A stretch of 7,574 bases of DNA from Thermococci archaeon (GTDB lineage Archaea > Methanobacteriota_B > Thermococci > Thermococcales > Thermococcaceae): contig QMUB01000050.1 of assembly GCA_003663695.1 (NCBI GenBank), positions 1-7,574 of the forward strand, given 5' to 3'. Below the pieces are notes generated by a model. The model searched no databases. It saw nothing but the letters and a program-made list of their open reading frames with translations, and was not told where the DNA came from. This document shows positions 1-5,560 of the stretch, piece after piece; position 1 is the stretch's first letter; every line of letters starts with the position of its first letter. The translations under genes and the position numbers were made by a program.

Positions 1-98
1 GCGGCAACCCTTCTCCTAATCTTGAGACCGTATCTGGGCCCAAATCTCCCAGCTGAACCGACTTTGTTTACCTTTCTTGCTTTTTTTGATTTAGCCAT
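1..98 (-). CDS. rpl37ae: Large ribosomal subunit protein L37Ae (eL43), 5' part only
   Basis: Encodes the N-terminal 32 residues or so of the zinc-binding ribosomal protein L37Ae; the rest, with the CxxC zinc knuckles, lies beyond the window edge. The minus-strand translation reads [17 protein letters not shown] and continues [16 protein letters not shown]; the [19 protein letters not shown] block is the family's conserved N-terminal signature. The start ATG (96-98) was chosen because an AGGGGTGAT ribosome binding site lies just upstream (about 105-114). An in-frame ATG 39 nt further upstream ([13 protein letters not shown]...) has no such site. The N-terminus is longer and more lysine-rich than the short MGRTTKVGSAG-type start I recall from Pyrococcus. 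In Thermococcales the gene normally follows rrp42; here the 250-bp gap has its own promoter. Confidence 0.93.
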   Translation of the reverse strand, partial: MAKSKKARKVNKVGSAGRFGPRYGLKIRRRVA

Positions 99-131
99 AT
101 GAGCATCACCCCTAATGATGATTGTGCTGAA

Positions 132-144
132 GGGCATTATGCCC
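132..144. promoter_or_regulatory. 13-bp perfect palindrome at the rpl37ae start region
   Basis: GGGCATTATGCCC is a perfect inverted repeat (6-bp arms, 1-bp centre). It lies between the proposed TATA box (149-157) and the expected transcription start (near 128), where a bound repressor would block initiation. A further ATGCCC half-site occurs at 188-193. No T-run follows on the minus strand, so it is unlikely to be a terminator. The role as operator is inferred from position only. Confidence 0.3.
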
Positions 145-148
145 ACTC

Positions 149-164
149 ATTTAAAAGGCTTTCC
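149..164 (-). promoter_or_regulatory. Probable BRE/TATA promoter of rpl37ae
   Basis: On the minus strand a purine-rich BRE (GGAAAGC, 158-164) precedes the TATA box CTTTTAAAT (149-157). A start about 25 nt downstream would fall near position 128, giving a leader of about 30 nt with the SD site. The TATA-to-ATG distance (about 55 nt) is like that of psmA in this window. A second TATA-like match (ACTTAAAAAAGG with BRE GCGAAAAC, 207-224) lies farther upstream and could be an alternative promoter. Confidence 0.55.
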
Positions 165-217
165 ATAGATGGACATTATCCAGTCTAATGCCCAATAACT
201 CCAAGCCCTTTTTTAAG
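152..217 (-). ncRNA. Hairpin resembling an H/ACA guide sRNA (candidate)
   Basis: The minus strand can fold into a two-stem hairpin. The lower stem is AAAAGGGCTT (about 207-216) with AAGCCTTTT (about 152-160), with one bulged G. Above it lies a large internal loop (GGAGTTAT opposite TCTATGGA). The upper stem TGGGCATTA with TAATGTCCA is 9 bp with one G-U pair. It is capped by the loop GACTGGA, which starts and ends with GA, as in an L7Ae-bound K-loop. AAA follows the lower stem and could act as an ANA box. The architecture fits a single-hairpin archaeal H/ACA RNA, but I could not identify an rRNA target. The TATA-like sequence at 207-224 overlaps the lower stem, so the RNA would have to come from read-through of the rrp42 operon. 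Confidence 0.25.
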
Positions 218-234
218 TTTTCGCCTTTTCAAAA

Positions 235-323
235 GAGGCTGTCCCGATAAAGGAAGTGCTTCCACCAATAGTGCATTAACGTACGAATTAAAGCCACAAA
301 ACGCCTACCTGCCCGACAGCCCA
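235..323. mobile_element. Candidate MITE-like mini-element with inverted ends
   Basis: Inverted arms GGCTGTC (237-243) and GACAGCC (315-321) bound an 85-bp stretch. A 7-bp direct repeat TTCAAAA lies just outside on each side (228-234 and 324-330), so an 89-bp unit with a 7-bp target duplication is possible. The GGCTGT start is reminiscent of IS6-family ends, and IS6-group insertion sequences occur in Pyrococcus; that link is inference. There is no transposase gene. One minus-strand frame is open across most of the element but stops shortly after it, which could be the remains of a longer element. A structured RNA is the alternative explanation. Confidence 0.4.
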
Positions 324-348
324 TTCAAAATGGAGAAAGGAGAGAATA

Positions 349-1158
349 TCATTCTTTGTTCAAGGAATCTAAAACAACTTTCCTGATTTCGCCAGCTCTC
401 TTTGATGCAATATCAATTGCATACATAAGTTCTTCGAGCTTAAAGCTTCCGCCTTCACTCTTCTGAACTGCTGAGATATATCCGTTTTCATCCGTGGTTA
501 TGGTTATCTTCCCGTCCATGACATGCTCCTCTTCCAAGTTGGGATCAACCAGGAGGTTATCTCTTATCTTTGCAAAGCTCACAGGTATTGGGATTTTCCT
601 AACTGGCAGCGGCTCGTATTCATCGAGCTTCACAAGTTCACCAGTTTCTTCATTGTACTCGATCTTCGGAAGCTTCGTGCTCAAAAGGGCGGCCATTGCC
701 CCAATTCCAGCGGCATCCACCAGGTTTCCATCGTGATCGAGCACGTGCACATCTATGAAGATAATTCTAACGAGCTTTCCTGGGACTATTACAAGCTTTT
801 CTAGATCGATTGCCTGACTCTCTCTAATTCCCCTATCCACAACTCTGGCAAGCTCTATAGACCTTTCATCCGGAGGGCCCGGTTCGAACGTGGGAGAGGC
901 AAGTGGAACGAGCTCAACGTTCGTGGTCATCACACCCATGTTTGGAAGGTCCGGGAATGGCTCTCCAACATCCGCTTTTATGCCTACCATGACCTGAGTA
1001 TTGCCCAATTTTACCCATGCAGAGCCCTCTGCCTTCTCAATCACGTTGGTTTTAACTTCAAGTTCCCTGTAATCTTCTAAGCCTCTTCCATCGATTCTCT
1101 TTCCGTCCTTGAGGAGCTCTATAATATAATCCTTCATAATTGACGCAACAACTTCCAT
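349..1158 (-). CDS. rrp42: Exosome complex component Rrp42 (non-catalytic RNase PH-type)
   Basis: Rrp42 pairs with Rrp41 to form the hexameric RNase PH ring of the archaeal exosome, which degrades and tails RNA 3' to 5'. Rrp42 itself is non-catalytic in characterised archaea but shapes the active site and RNA path. The 269-residue protein matches the family in length. It shows the RNase PH N-terminal block with GKRIDGRG (about 19-26), the central FEPGPPDERSIELARVVDRGIRES block (about 91-114), VFIDVHVLDHDGNL-type core strands (FIDVHVLDHDGNLVDAAG, about 134-151) and the C-terminal DGKITITTDENG (about 214-225). The ATG lies 3 nt after the rrp41 stop. Its AGGAGG-type binding site is embedded in the rrp41 C-terminal Glu codons, which implies coupling. 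It is the last gene of the psmA operon. Confidence 0.97.
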   Translation of the reverse strand: MEVVASIMKDYIIELLKDGKRIDGRGLEDYRELEVKTNVIEKAEGSAWVKLGNTQVMVGIKADVGEPFPDLPNMGVMTTNVELVPLASPTFEPGPPDERSIELARVVDRGIRESQAIDLEKLVIVPGKLVRIIFIDVHVLDHDGNLVDAAGIGAMAALLSTKLPKIEYNEETGELVKLDEYEPLPVRKIPIPVSFAKIRDNLLVDPNLEEEHVMDGKITITTDENGYISAVQKSEGGSFKLEELMYAIDIASKRAGEIRKVVLDSLNKE

Positions 1159-1161
1159 CTT

Positions 1162-1902
1162 TCATTCCTCCTCTGAAATGATGTTGAGGTATTTCTCTTT
1201 TAATGCCTCTCTCTGCTTCTGGTAAACAGCCTTTGCACCTTTTATAGCCAGTTTGACTGCTTCCAAAAATTCCTCTTTTGTCAAGTAGCCATCCATCTGA
1301 AGCAATGTTATGTCGTTCTTGATGGGCATTATTGCCACAGGGACATCGGCGCTTCCATAGTTGTCCTCCTCCTTATTCAAGTCCAGAACGAGTTCATCCT
1401 CTATTTTTCCCGCTGCACATGCCGAAACCAAGTCCTTCATGGGTATTCCCGCATCAGCCAGTGCAAGTGAAGCCGCAACAATTCCCGCCACTCTTGTCCC
1501 GGCATCGGCTTGAAGAACCTCTATAAACACGTCTATGGATGTCCTTGGAAAGAGCTCCAAAATTAATGCAGGCTCCAGAGCTCCCCTGATGACCTTGCTT
1601 ATCTCAACACTCCTCCTATCGGGTCCGGGTTTCTTTCTCTCCTCCACACTAAAGGGAGCCATGTTATATCTTACCCTCAAAATAGCTCTATCCGATCTCT
1701 GCAGATGCTTTGGGTGAATCTCCCTTGGGCCGTAAACGGCTGCCAGAATCTTGTTCTTTCCCCATTCCACATAAGCCGAACCATTCGCATTCTTCAAAAC
1801 CCCAATCTTCATATCAATTTTCCTGAGTTCGTACTTTTTCCTACCGTCAATTCTATAACCCTTTTCGTCCAGCAATTTCAATTCCTCAGGCTTTTCCATC
1901 AT
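1162..1902 (-). CDS. rrp41: Exosome complex catalytic subunit Rrp41
   Basis: Catalytic phosphorolytic 3'-5' exoribonuclease subunit of the archaeal exosome core, working as an Rrp41-Rrp42 trimer of dimers. The protein is 246 residues. It shows [14 protein letters not shown] near the N-terminus, the RNA-contacting [20 protein letters not shown] block (about 78-97), [12 protein letters not shown] (about 130-141) and [16 protein letters not shown]. In the last block, aspartates at about 180 and 186 align, by motif, with the metal/phosphate catalytic aspartates of RNase PH/PNPase enzymes. The start was set at the first ATG of an ATGATG pair (1900-1902, MMEKPEE), because GGGAGG lies 8 nt upstream and the Pyrococcus protein begins this way. 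The longer open frame (to 1944) adds 14 unconserved residues inside rrp4. It overlaps the rrp4 end by 17 nt. Confidence 0.97.
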   Translation of the reverse strand: MMEKPEELKLLDEKGYRIDGRKKYELRKIDMKIGVLKNANGSAYVEWGKNKILAAVYGPREIHPKHLQRSDRAILRVRYNMAPFSVEERKKPGPDRRSVEISKVIRGALEPALILELFPRTSIDVFIEVLQADAGTRVAGIVAASLALADAGIPMKDLVSACAAGKIEDELVLDLNKEEDNYGSADVPVAIMPIKNDITLLQMDGYLTKEEFLEAVKLAIKGAKAVYQKQREALKEKYLNIISEEE

Positions 1903-2659
1903 TACTCTCTCCTCCCTTTGATTCAAATTTGGGTATGTTCTCAATTACTCCCTGCTCTTTCAAAGTCCCAAGCCTCTTGATTAGGTATTCTTTAACCCTG
2001 TCCGTTAATCCATGTGTATGGCTCTCCCTGTTCACCTTGAGAATTGCTTCTATGGCGAGCTTTTCAAGCTCCTTCTTCCTTCCACTCACCCATACCCATC
2101 CGTTCTGTCCTACGATTATGCGCGTCTGGGTGAGTTTTTTAATCATGTTTATCATTGAACCGCCCTTTCCTATCAATCTGGGAACTTTTGAAGGGGTTAT
2201 TTTGACTATCTGTCCTCCCCTTAGAGGACCGCCATTAAAGGGCATTCCCTTTGTTATCAGGTCGATCTGGTTTACCTCGTTAAATGCCTTGACCTTGGCA
2301 TAGATTATATCCCCTATATCAAACATTTTTCTCAAATCAGTCTTTGCAAGGTCAATGCGCTCATCCGTGACGTCCTGTATCCTCAGACCCGCTTGATAGG
2401 GCGCTCCTATATCAACAGCCCAGTTTGAGAACCGTACATCAACTATTTTCCCTATCACATTATCCCCAACTTCCGGAATGTAGGGTCCCTCTAAGGGTAT
2501 AACCCTAATCATATCTCCTCTAATCTCCACAAGTCCTATTACTGTTGAGTAGATCCTGTTGCCTTCTCTAAACGTTCCTTTTCCTGCTCTATATGGCCCC
2601 TGAGCTATAAGAGTCCCTGGAACCACCAATTCCTTACTATTTACAAAAACCTTCTTCAT
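1886..2659 (-). CDS. rrp4: Exosome RNA-binding cap subunit Rrp4 (S1 and KH domains)
   Basis: Rrp4 sits as a trimeric cap on the Rrp41-Rrp42 ring, recruiting RNA and confining the entry pore. The 257-residue protein has the N-terminal domain (about 1-60, [17 protein letters not shown]), an S1 domain (about 64-137, with [11 protein letters not shown] and [15 protein letters not shown]) and a KH domain (about 147-215). The KH GXXG loop is GKGG at 164-167 ([19 protein letters not shown]). A charged tail follows ([12 protein letters not shown]). The start ATG overlaps the sdo1 stop as ATGA (2656-2659) and has only a weak purine-rich site upstream, so translation by termination-reinitiation is likely. 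A Csl4 identity is excluded by the KH domain and by the absence of a zinc ribbon. Confidence 0.97.
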   Translation of the reverse strand: MKKVFVNSKELVVPGTLIAQGPYRAGKGTFREGNRIYSTVIGLVEIRGDMIRVIPLEGPYIPEVGDNVIGKIVDVRFSNWAVDIGAPYQAGLRIQDVTDERIDLAKTDLRKMFDIGDIIYAKVKAFNEVNQIDLITKGMPFNGGPLRGGQIVKITPSKVPRLIGKGGSMINMIKKLTQTRIIVGQNGWVWVSGRKKELEKLAIEAILKVNRESHTHGLTDRVKEYLIKRLGTLKEQGVIENIPKFESKGGESNDGKA

Positions 2660-3366
2660 AAGCCCTTCCTCTCTACAAGTTTGGTTATAGCATGCCCCTT
2701 TGTCAGGGCATTAAGCTTTTCATAAAATTCTTCTTCAATTCCACCCGGGATTTCGATTAAAAACATCCATGAGCCATCACTTGCCCATTCTTCCCTCTTG
2801 ATTGTCCCAAAATGCCTCACTTCCCCAAAGGCTCTCCCCGCATATTCCGAGGGTATCTTGACCGCAATCACTTTGGTTTCAATCCTTATGGGGAGCACCC
2901 TGCGTATCGCTTTTAAAATCTGGGGAACCTGGGCTTCTGCATCCTTGAATAAATCAACGTGAACTCCCACCTCTTCCATGGCTTTCAATATCCGTTCGGG
3001 GGGATGGGGATATCCTGTTCTTGGATCCACACCGTTCCTATGGATTATCATTGCCACCTGCTTCTTCTTCTCTTCCAGCATCTCTTTCCTCTGCTGCTGG
3101 GTTAAATGCACCTCTCCCTTCCTAAGGATTATTTTAGCAACCTCATACGGGTCGCTGGTCCCGAATATTTTCTCCATTTCATGCTCGCTTGCCTTATCCC
3201 CTTTATGGGCATCCTTAAAAACGTAAGGGGTAGCGAGAATATCCTCAACGTTGACTTCCCTGCCCTCCTTAAAGTCCCTTGCCAAGTAAGGATCCACAAG
3301 TATTTCAAAGGTCTCTCCATGTGTTTTTAATCTAGCAATCACTGCATTATCCAAGCTTACTGGCAT
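2656..3366 (-). CDS. sdo1: Ribosome maturation protein SBDS/Sdo1
   Basis: Archaeal ortholog of SBDS, which in eukaryotes works with an EF-2-like GTPase to remove eIF6 from the pre-60S subunit. The protein is 236 residues, the usual archaeal length. It shows the N-terminal FYSH domain (about 1-85, with [22 protein letters not shown] and [19 protein letters not shown]), the helical middle domain ([20 protein letters not shown]) and the C-terminal ferredoxin-like domain (from about 160, [13 protein letters not shown]). I chose ATG 3364-3366 (MPVSLDNAV), because a GAGGTGG ribosome binding site lies 5-6 nt upstream and family members start MPxSxDxAV. A GTG at 3373-3375 would add three residues but lies inside that site. 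It begins 10 nt after the psmA stop and overlaps rrp4 by 4 nt. Confidence 0.96.
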   Translation of the reverse strand: MPVSLDNAVIARLKTHGETFEILVDPYLARDFKEGREVNVEDILATPYVFKDAHKGDKASEHEMEKIFGTSDPYEVAKIILRKGEVHLTQQQRKEMLEEKKKQVAMIIHRNGVDPRTGYPHPPERILKAMEEVGVHVDLFKDAEAQVPQILKAIRRVLPIRIETKVIAVKIPSEYAGRAFGEVRHFGTIKREEWASDGSWMFLIEIPGGIEEEFYEKLNALTKGHAITKLVERKGL

Positions 3367-3376
3367 AAATGCCACC

Positions 3377-4162
3377 TCAGTAATTGTTGTCCAGGTCGGA
3401 ATAGTCTACTTCTTCTTCCTCTTGAACTTCCTCTTCTTCAGCCTCTTTGAGGGCTTCTTCCAAGCATTTTGCAACCTTCTCTGGGCTGACCTTCTCAAAC
3501 CTCTTGCTCTCCATTGTGATTATTGCAACTTCTATTCCTTCCGGAACCGGGTTCTCCATGGTTTTCGCAAGGGCAAATACTGCCAGCTTTATGGCGTCGT
3601 CTAAGTCCATGTCATCCTTATATTTATCCTCAAAAATTGCCATCGCTGTATTCCTTCCACTACCGATGGCGACGGCTTTCCACTCGAAGTAAGCTCCACT
3701 TGGATCGGTTTCAAATAGCTGGGGTTTGTCATTAACACCTGCCATCAGGAGAGCGACACCAAAAGGTCTAACTCCTCCATACTGGGTGTGCATTTGCTTG
3801 AGATCACAAATCTTTTTAACGAGAACCGTAAGAGGAACTGGCTCTCCATAGGTTAGGCGATAACTTTGAGACTCCAAACGAGCCCTATCCACAAGAATTC
3901 TTGCATCCGCCAGTATACCACTTGAAGCGGCTGCTATGTGTTCATCAATCTGGAAGATTTTCTCATAGCTCCCCGGTTCTATTAAACGGCTTGTAATCCT
4001 CTTTTCCACTGCCAGAACAACTCCATCTTTACACTTAATACCAACGGCCGTTGCTCCCCTTTTTACAGCCTCCCTTGCATATTGTACTTGGAAAAGCCTT
4101 CCATCAGGGCTGAAAACCGTTATTGCCCTATCATATCCAGCCTGCGGTGGTACAAACGCCAT
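3377..4162 (-). CDS. psmA: 20S proteasome alpha subunit
   Basis: Seven copies form each outer ring of the archaeal 20S proteasome, gating entry to the proteolytic beta rings and docking PAN/Cdc48-type ATPases. The 261-residue protein carries the complete alpha-type N-terminal signature [20 protein letters not shown] (10-29), with the gate segment before it. Next come the Ntn-hydrolase-fold core ([20 protein letters not shown]) and the [15 protein letters not shown] and [14 protein letters not shown] blocks. The N-terminal Thr nucleophile of beta subunits is absent, as expected. The C-terminus is a strongly acidic tail (about 238-255, mostly Glu) ending DNNY. The ATG is supported by GAGGTGAT (4168-4175), 5 nt upstream. 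It is the first gene of the psmA-sdo1-rrp4-rrp41-rrp42 operon. Confidence 0.98.
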   Translation of the reverse strand: MAFVPPQAGYDRAITVFSPDGRLFQVQYAREAVKRGATAVGIKCKDGVVLAVEKRITSRLIEPGSYEKIFQIDEHIAAASSGILADARILVDRARLESQSYRLTYGEPVPLTVLVKKICDLKQMHTQYGGVRPFGVALLMAGVNDKPQLFETDPSGAYFEWKAVAIGSGRNTAMAIFEDKYKDDMDLDDAIKLAVFALAKTMENPVPEGIEVAIITMESKRFEKVSPEKVAKCLEEALKEAEEEEVQEEEEVDYSDLDNNY

Positions 4163-4215
4163 TTTACATCACCTCATAAGTTATCGTAATTCATTAAGCA
4201 AACTTTGCACCCTTG

Positions 4216-4230
4216 CTTTATATACCCTCC
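4216..4230 (-). promoter_or_regulatory. BRE/TATA promoter of the psmA-exosome operon
   Basis: On the minus strand GGAGGG (4225-4230) is followed by a TATATAAAG box (about 4216-4224). The expected start, about 25 nt downstream, is near 4193, giving a leader of about 30 nt that ends in the GAGGTGAT binding site of psmA. No other clear promoter precedes a gene of the five-gene unit, and the spacing between the genes is too short for one. It is therefore probably the main promoter for proteasome alpha, SBDS and the exosome core. Confidence 0.75.
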
Positions 4231-4271
4231 GATATCAAAATTTACGGGATTTATAATTAAGCTTTTCCCTA

Positions 4272-4634
4272 TTACTTCCACCCAAACTCTTTCAGAAATT
4301 TCATCTTGAGCCTTTTAATCGTACCTGAAACACCGAGAGTTTTAACCACTGCATGTGAATCATTTATCCTGCTTATCAAGGCTAGAGCGAAGCGCACCCT
4401 CTCAACATATCTCCTATCACATCTGAGGATCCCGGTCTGACTTTTCTCATCGAATTTTATAAACCAGGGTTTAGCCTCCGCAGTTCCAAGCTCTCCAAGA
4501 ACTCTAAGGGATGTCTCCCAGAGGGCATTTTTAATTTCTCTAGATGTAAATTTCCGTTCACCTACAACCTGAAAGGCTATGTACCTCCGTTTATCCCTTA
4601 AAGTGGGTGGAAGGGTCTTTGGTCTCGCGCTCAT
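4272..4634 (-). CDS. rnp2: RNase P protein component 2 (Pop5 homolog)
   Basis: One of the archaeal RNase P proteins; with Rpp30 it forms a heterotetramer that activates the catalytic domain of RNase P RNA for tRNA 5' processing. The 120-residue protein matches Pyrococcus Pop5. It shows the N-terminal [16 protein letters not shown] (about 8-23), [17 protein letters not shown] (about 46-62), [20 protein letters not shown] (about 68-87) and the C-terminal [20 protein letters not shown] (about 99-118). The ATG (4632-4634) has no recognisable ribosome binding site, and a TATA box is centred about 26 nt upstream, so a leaderless mRNA is likely. The gap to psmA is 109 bp and holds the psmA promoter. 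The gene is separated from its Rpp30 partner by the trpB2 remnant. Confidence 0.95.
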   Translation of the reverse strand: MSARPKTLPPTLRDKRRYIAFQVVGERKFTSREIKNALWETSLRVLGELGTAEAKPWFIKFDEKSQTGILRCDRRYVERVRFALALISRINDSHAVVKTLGVSGTIKRLKMKFLKEFGWK

Positions 4635-4921
4635 GAACGAAAATTGAATGGGTGCTTTATTAAATTATCTCCCCGGCATGACAATGAACCGCTTTATATG
4701 GGAAACATTTTTGTCATAAATCCAATTTTTATTCCATATACTAAACTTTTGACAACAGATTATGCAAAAAATTTTTATCCCGGAGAGCATCTAAATGCCT
4801 TGATGTCTCATGATAATCAGGAGTGAGTGTTTTTGGACATCATGCTAATGCCCCTCCCCTTGTCCTTATTTTTGTAAATATAAAAAGGCGGGTGGAGTTT
4901 TTAATCTAAGGAGGCATTGCT
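4635..4921. other. AT-rich region without a supportable gene
   Basis: This stretch holds the rnp2 promoter at its left edge. It also has a TATA-like sequence at about 4876-4888 on the plus strand (AAATATAAAAAGG), a hairpin GGAGG...CCTCC (4910-4934, with TTGC/GCAA pairing inside) and an inverted repeat TGATGTC (4801-4807)/GACATCA (4836-4842). A 60-codon plus-strand frame (4644-4826) shows no family motif and a composition unlike the neighbouring genes. I think it is chance. The region is probably the eroded 5' side of the lost trpB2 gene, but I cannot align it to TrpB2 convincingly before about 4920. Confidence 0.5.
4656..4675 (-). promoter_or_regulatory. BRE/TATA promoter of rnp2, probably leaderless
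   Basis: The minus strand reads GGGGAGATAATTTAATAAAG: a BRE-like GAGATAA, then the TATA-like TTTAATAAAG (core near 4657-4664). The box is about 26 nt before the rnp2 ATG, which places the transcription start at or next to the start codon. This agrees with the missing SD site. A second TATA-like TATATAAAG-type sequence (around 4690-4700, CATATAAAG on the minus strand) is near-symmetric and could fire in either direction. Confidence 0.5.
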
Positions 4922-5092
4922 TTTGGCAACCTCCATATCATGGTAGACAGTTCTAGCTCATTCTTCTCTCGCTTTCGGGATTTGCTTTTAAGAAACAAGG
5001 GGGAGGGGATAGTACCGGCTCCTGAAAGCGCCCATGCCATAAAAGCGGTCATAGACCTTGCACTTGAAGCAAAGAAAAAGGGAGAAGAAAAG

Positions 5093-5439
5093 CTGACCTC
5101 CTCCCCTTTGCGAGGGTTCCAACGAGAGTGGGGGAGGTTTGTGGGCCCATCACCTACTCCCGTTGCCAGTTTCGGTTAAACCCACGGGCCCGGTCTTGGG
5201 CCCGTTACCCCTACCGCAGAGCGGTTTGGGGTTATCGCTCAACGTCCACCATTTAGAGTTTTTACGGCCACGCCGACTGGCGTGGAATGTGGACGCCTTA
5301 CGGCGTTAACCCTCCAATGCTGGAGGGTATCTGACGGTGGCCTCTCCGAGGCCCTATTACGTTGCAAGAGTTTAAAAGGGTTTCTACTCTAATGCCAATT
5401 TTAGAATTCTTGCATCCCCGCCCCGAGGCTTTCAAAAGT
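5093..5439 (-). mobile_element. Non-autonomous IS200/IS605-type element (PATE/MITE-like) with structured end
   Basis: The boundaries come from the host gene: deleting 5093-5439 joins GAA AAG to GTA ATA and restores the TrpB2 sequence GEEK|VILF in frame. On the minus strand the restored site reads TATTAC|CTTTTC, so the element lies directly 3' of TTAC (5440-5443). IS200/IS605 elements insert 3' of a short fixed sequence such as TTAC, without target duplication. Read on the minus strand, the left end begins ACTTTTGAAAGCC. Within the first 90 bp are inverted repeats TGCAAGA/TCTTGCA. The right end finishes CGCAAAGGGGAGGAGGTCAG after a hairpin (CCCT...AGGG). There are no terminal inverted repeats and no intact transposase or TnpB gene. 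Short minus-strand frames in the middle may be a remnant of a tnpB 3' end; I could not assign them with certainty. Confidence 0.75.
5096..5353 (-). ncRNA. Array of stable hairpins, candidate TnpB omega-RNA (reRNA)
   Basis: Six or more GC-rich hairpins follow each other: GGCCTC/GAGGCC (5339-5353); CCCTCCA/TGGAGGG (5309-5328); ACGCC/GGCGT (5293-5306); an outer CGTCCAC/GTGGACG enclosing CCACGCC/GGCGTGG (5243-5295); ACCCC-ACCGC/GCGGT-GGGGT (5207-5232); and ACGGGCCC/GGGCCCGT (5184-5205). CCTCCTCCCC with GGGGGAGG (5097-5137) lies near the end. The 5293-5306 hairpin competes with the outer stem at 5289-5295. In IS605/TnpB elements the right end is transcribed into an omega-RNA that ends with the guide copied from the flank. 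The position, orientation and stem density fit this, with the guide starting at 5092 and running leftwards. TnpB itself would have to be supplied in trans. The stems are seen in the sequence; the function is inferred. Confidence 0.55.
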
Positions 5440-5560
5440 GTAATACTCTTCAATCTGAGCGGACACGGTTTGCTGGATCTCAGAGGTTATGAGGACTATC
5501 TGGAGGGCAGGCTCGTAGATTATGGGCCCAAAAAACTTCCAATTTTAGATGATTAATTCT

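Larger units (their letters stand above)
4922..5556 (+). pseudogene. trpB2: Decayed C-terminal remnant of a TrpB2-type tryptophan synthase beta gene
   Basis: TrpB2 proteins are PLP enzymes that make tryptophan from indole and serine; full-length ones have about 430-450 residues. Only the last 95 or so can be traced here. The clear parts are [20 protein letters not shown] and [10 protein letters not shown] (ending 5092), then VILFNLSGHGLLDLRGYEDY and a tail ending PILDD at the TAA (5554-5556). These match the TrpB2 C-terminus ([13 protein letters not shown]...GEEKVILFNLSGHGLxDL). Upstream, in the next frame, PPYHG (about 4931-4945) and GFAFKK (about 4979-4996) faintly match the ...RYHGMAP... 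and GxLFAK segments. This implies a frameshift in the G-rich run near 5000, an in-frame stop and deletions. The N-terminal three quarters are missing. A 347-bp element interrupts it at 5093. It runs antisense to the flanking RNase P genes. Confidence 0.9.

Noticed and set aside
494..804. Open frames antisense to rrp42 (and similar ones antisense to rrp41, sdo1 and psmA)
   Set aside because: They mirror the codons of strongly conserved genes on the other strand and show no protein-family features of their own.
1903..1944. 14-residue upstream extension of rrp41
   Set aside because: It lies inside the rrp4 coding end and is unconserved; the ATGATG at 1897-1902 has a well-spaced GGGAGG and the expected MMEKPE start.
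4644..4826. 60-residue plus-strand open frame in the rnp2 upstream region
   Set aside because: No family motif, no good ribosome binding site at its start, AT-rich chance composition, and it overlaps the rnp2 promoter.
4876..4934. Plus-strand TATA box (AAATATAAAAAGG) followed by AAGGAGG, looking like a promoter and ribosome binding site
   Set aside because: The frames after it stop within a few codons and the GGAGG is paired in a hairpin; it precedes only the decayed trpB2, so I did not call a functional promoter.
4940..5179. 79-residue open frame as an intact small gene
   Set aside because: Its middle is TrpB2 ([11 protein letters not shown]...GEEK), but its first 20 residues are out of frame with TrpB2 and its last 28 come from the inserted element, so it is a chance fusion.
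5184..5353. Hairpin region as a tRNA, RNase P RNA or 7S RNA gene
   Set aside because: No tRNA-like D/T-loop sequence or CCA-side acceptor pairing, and none of the conserved RNase P or SRP RNA motifs I know are present.
5355..5420. Sequence faintly like a Thermococcales CRISPR repeat (GTTGCAA..., CAATTTTAGAATTCTTGC)
   Set aside because: There is no second copy and no repeat-spacer periodicity; the match is poor, and the segment is better explained as the left end of the IS605-like element.
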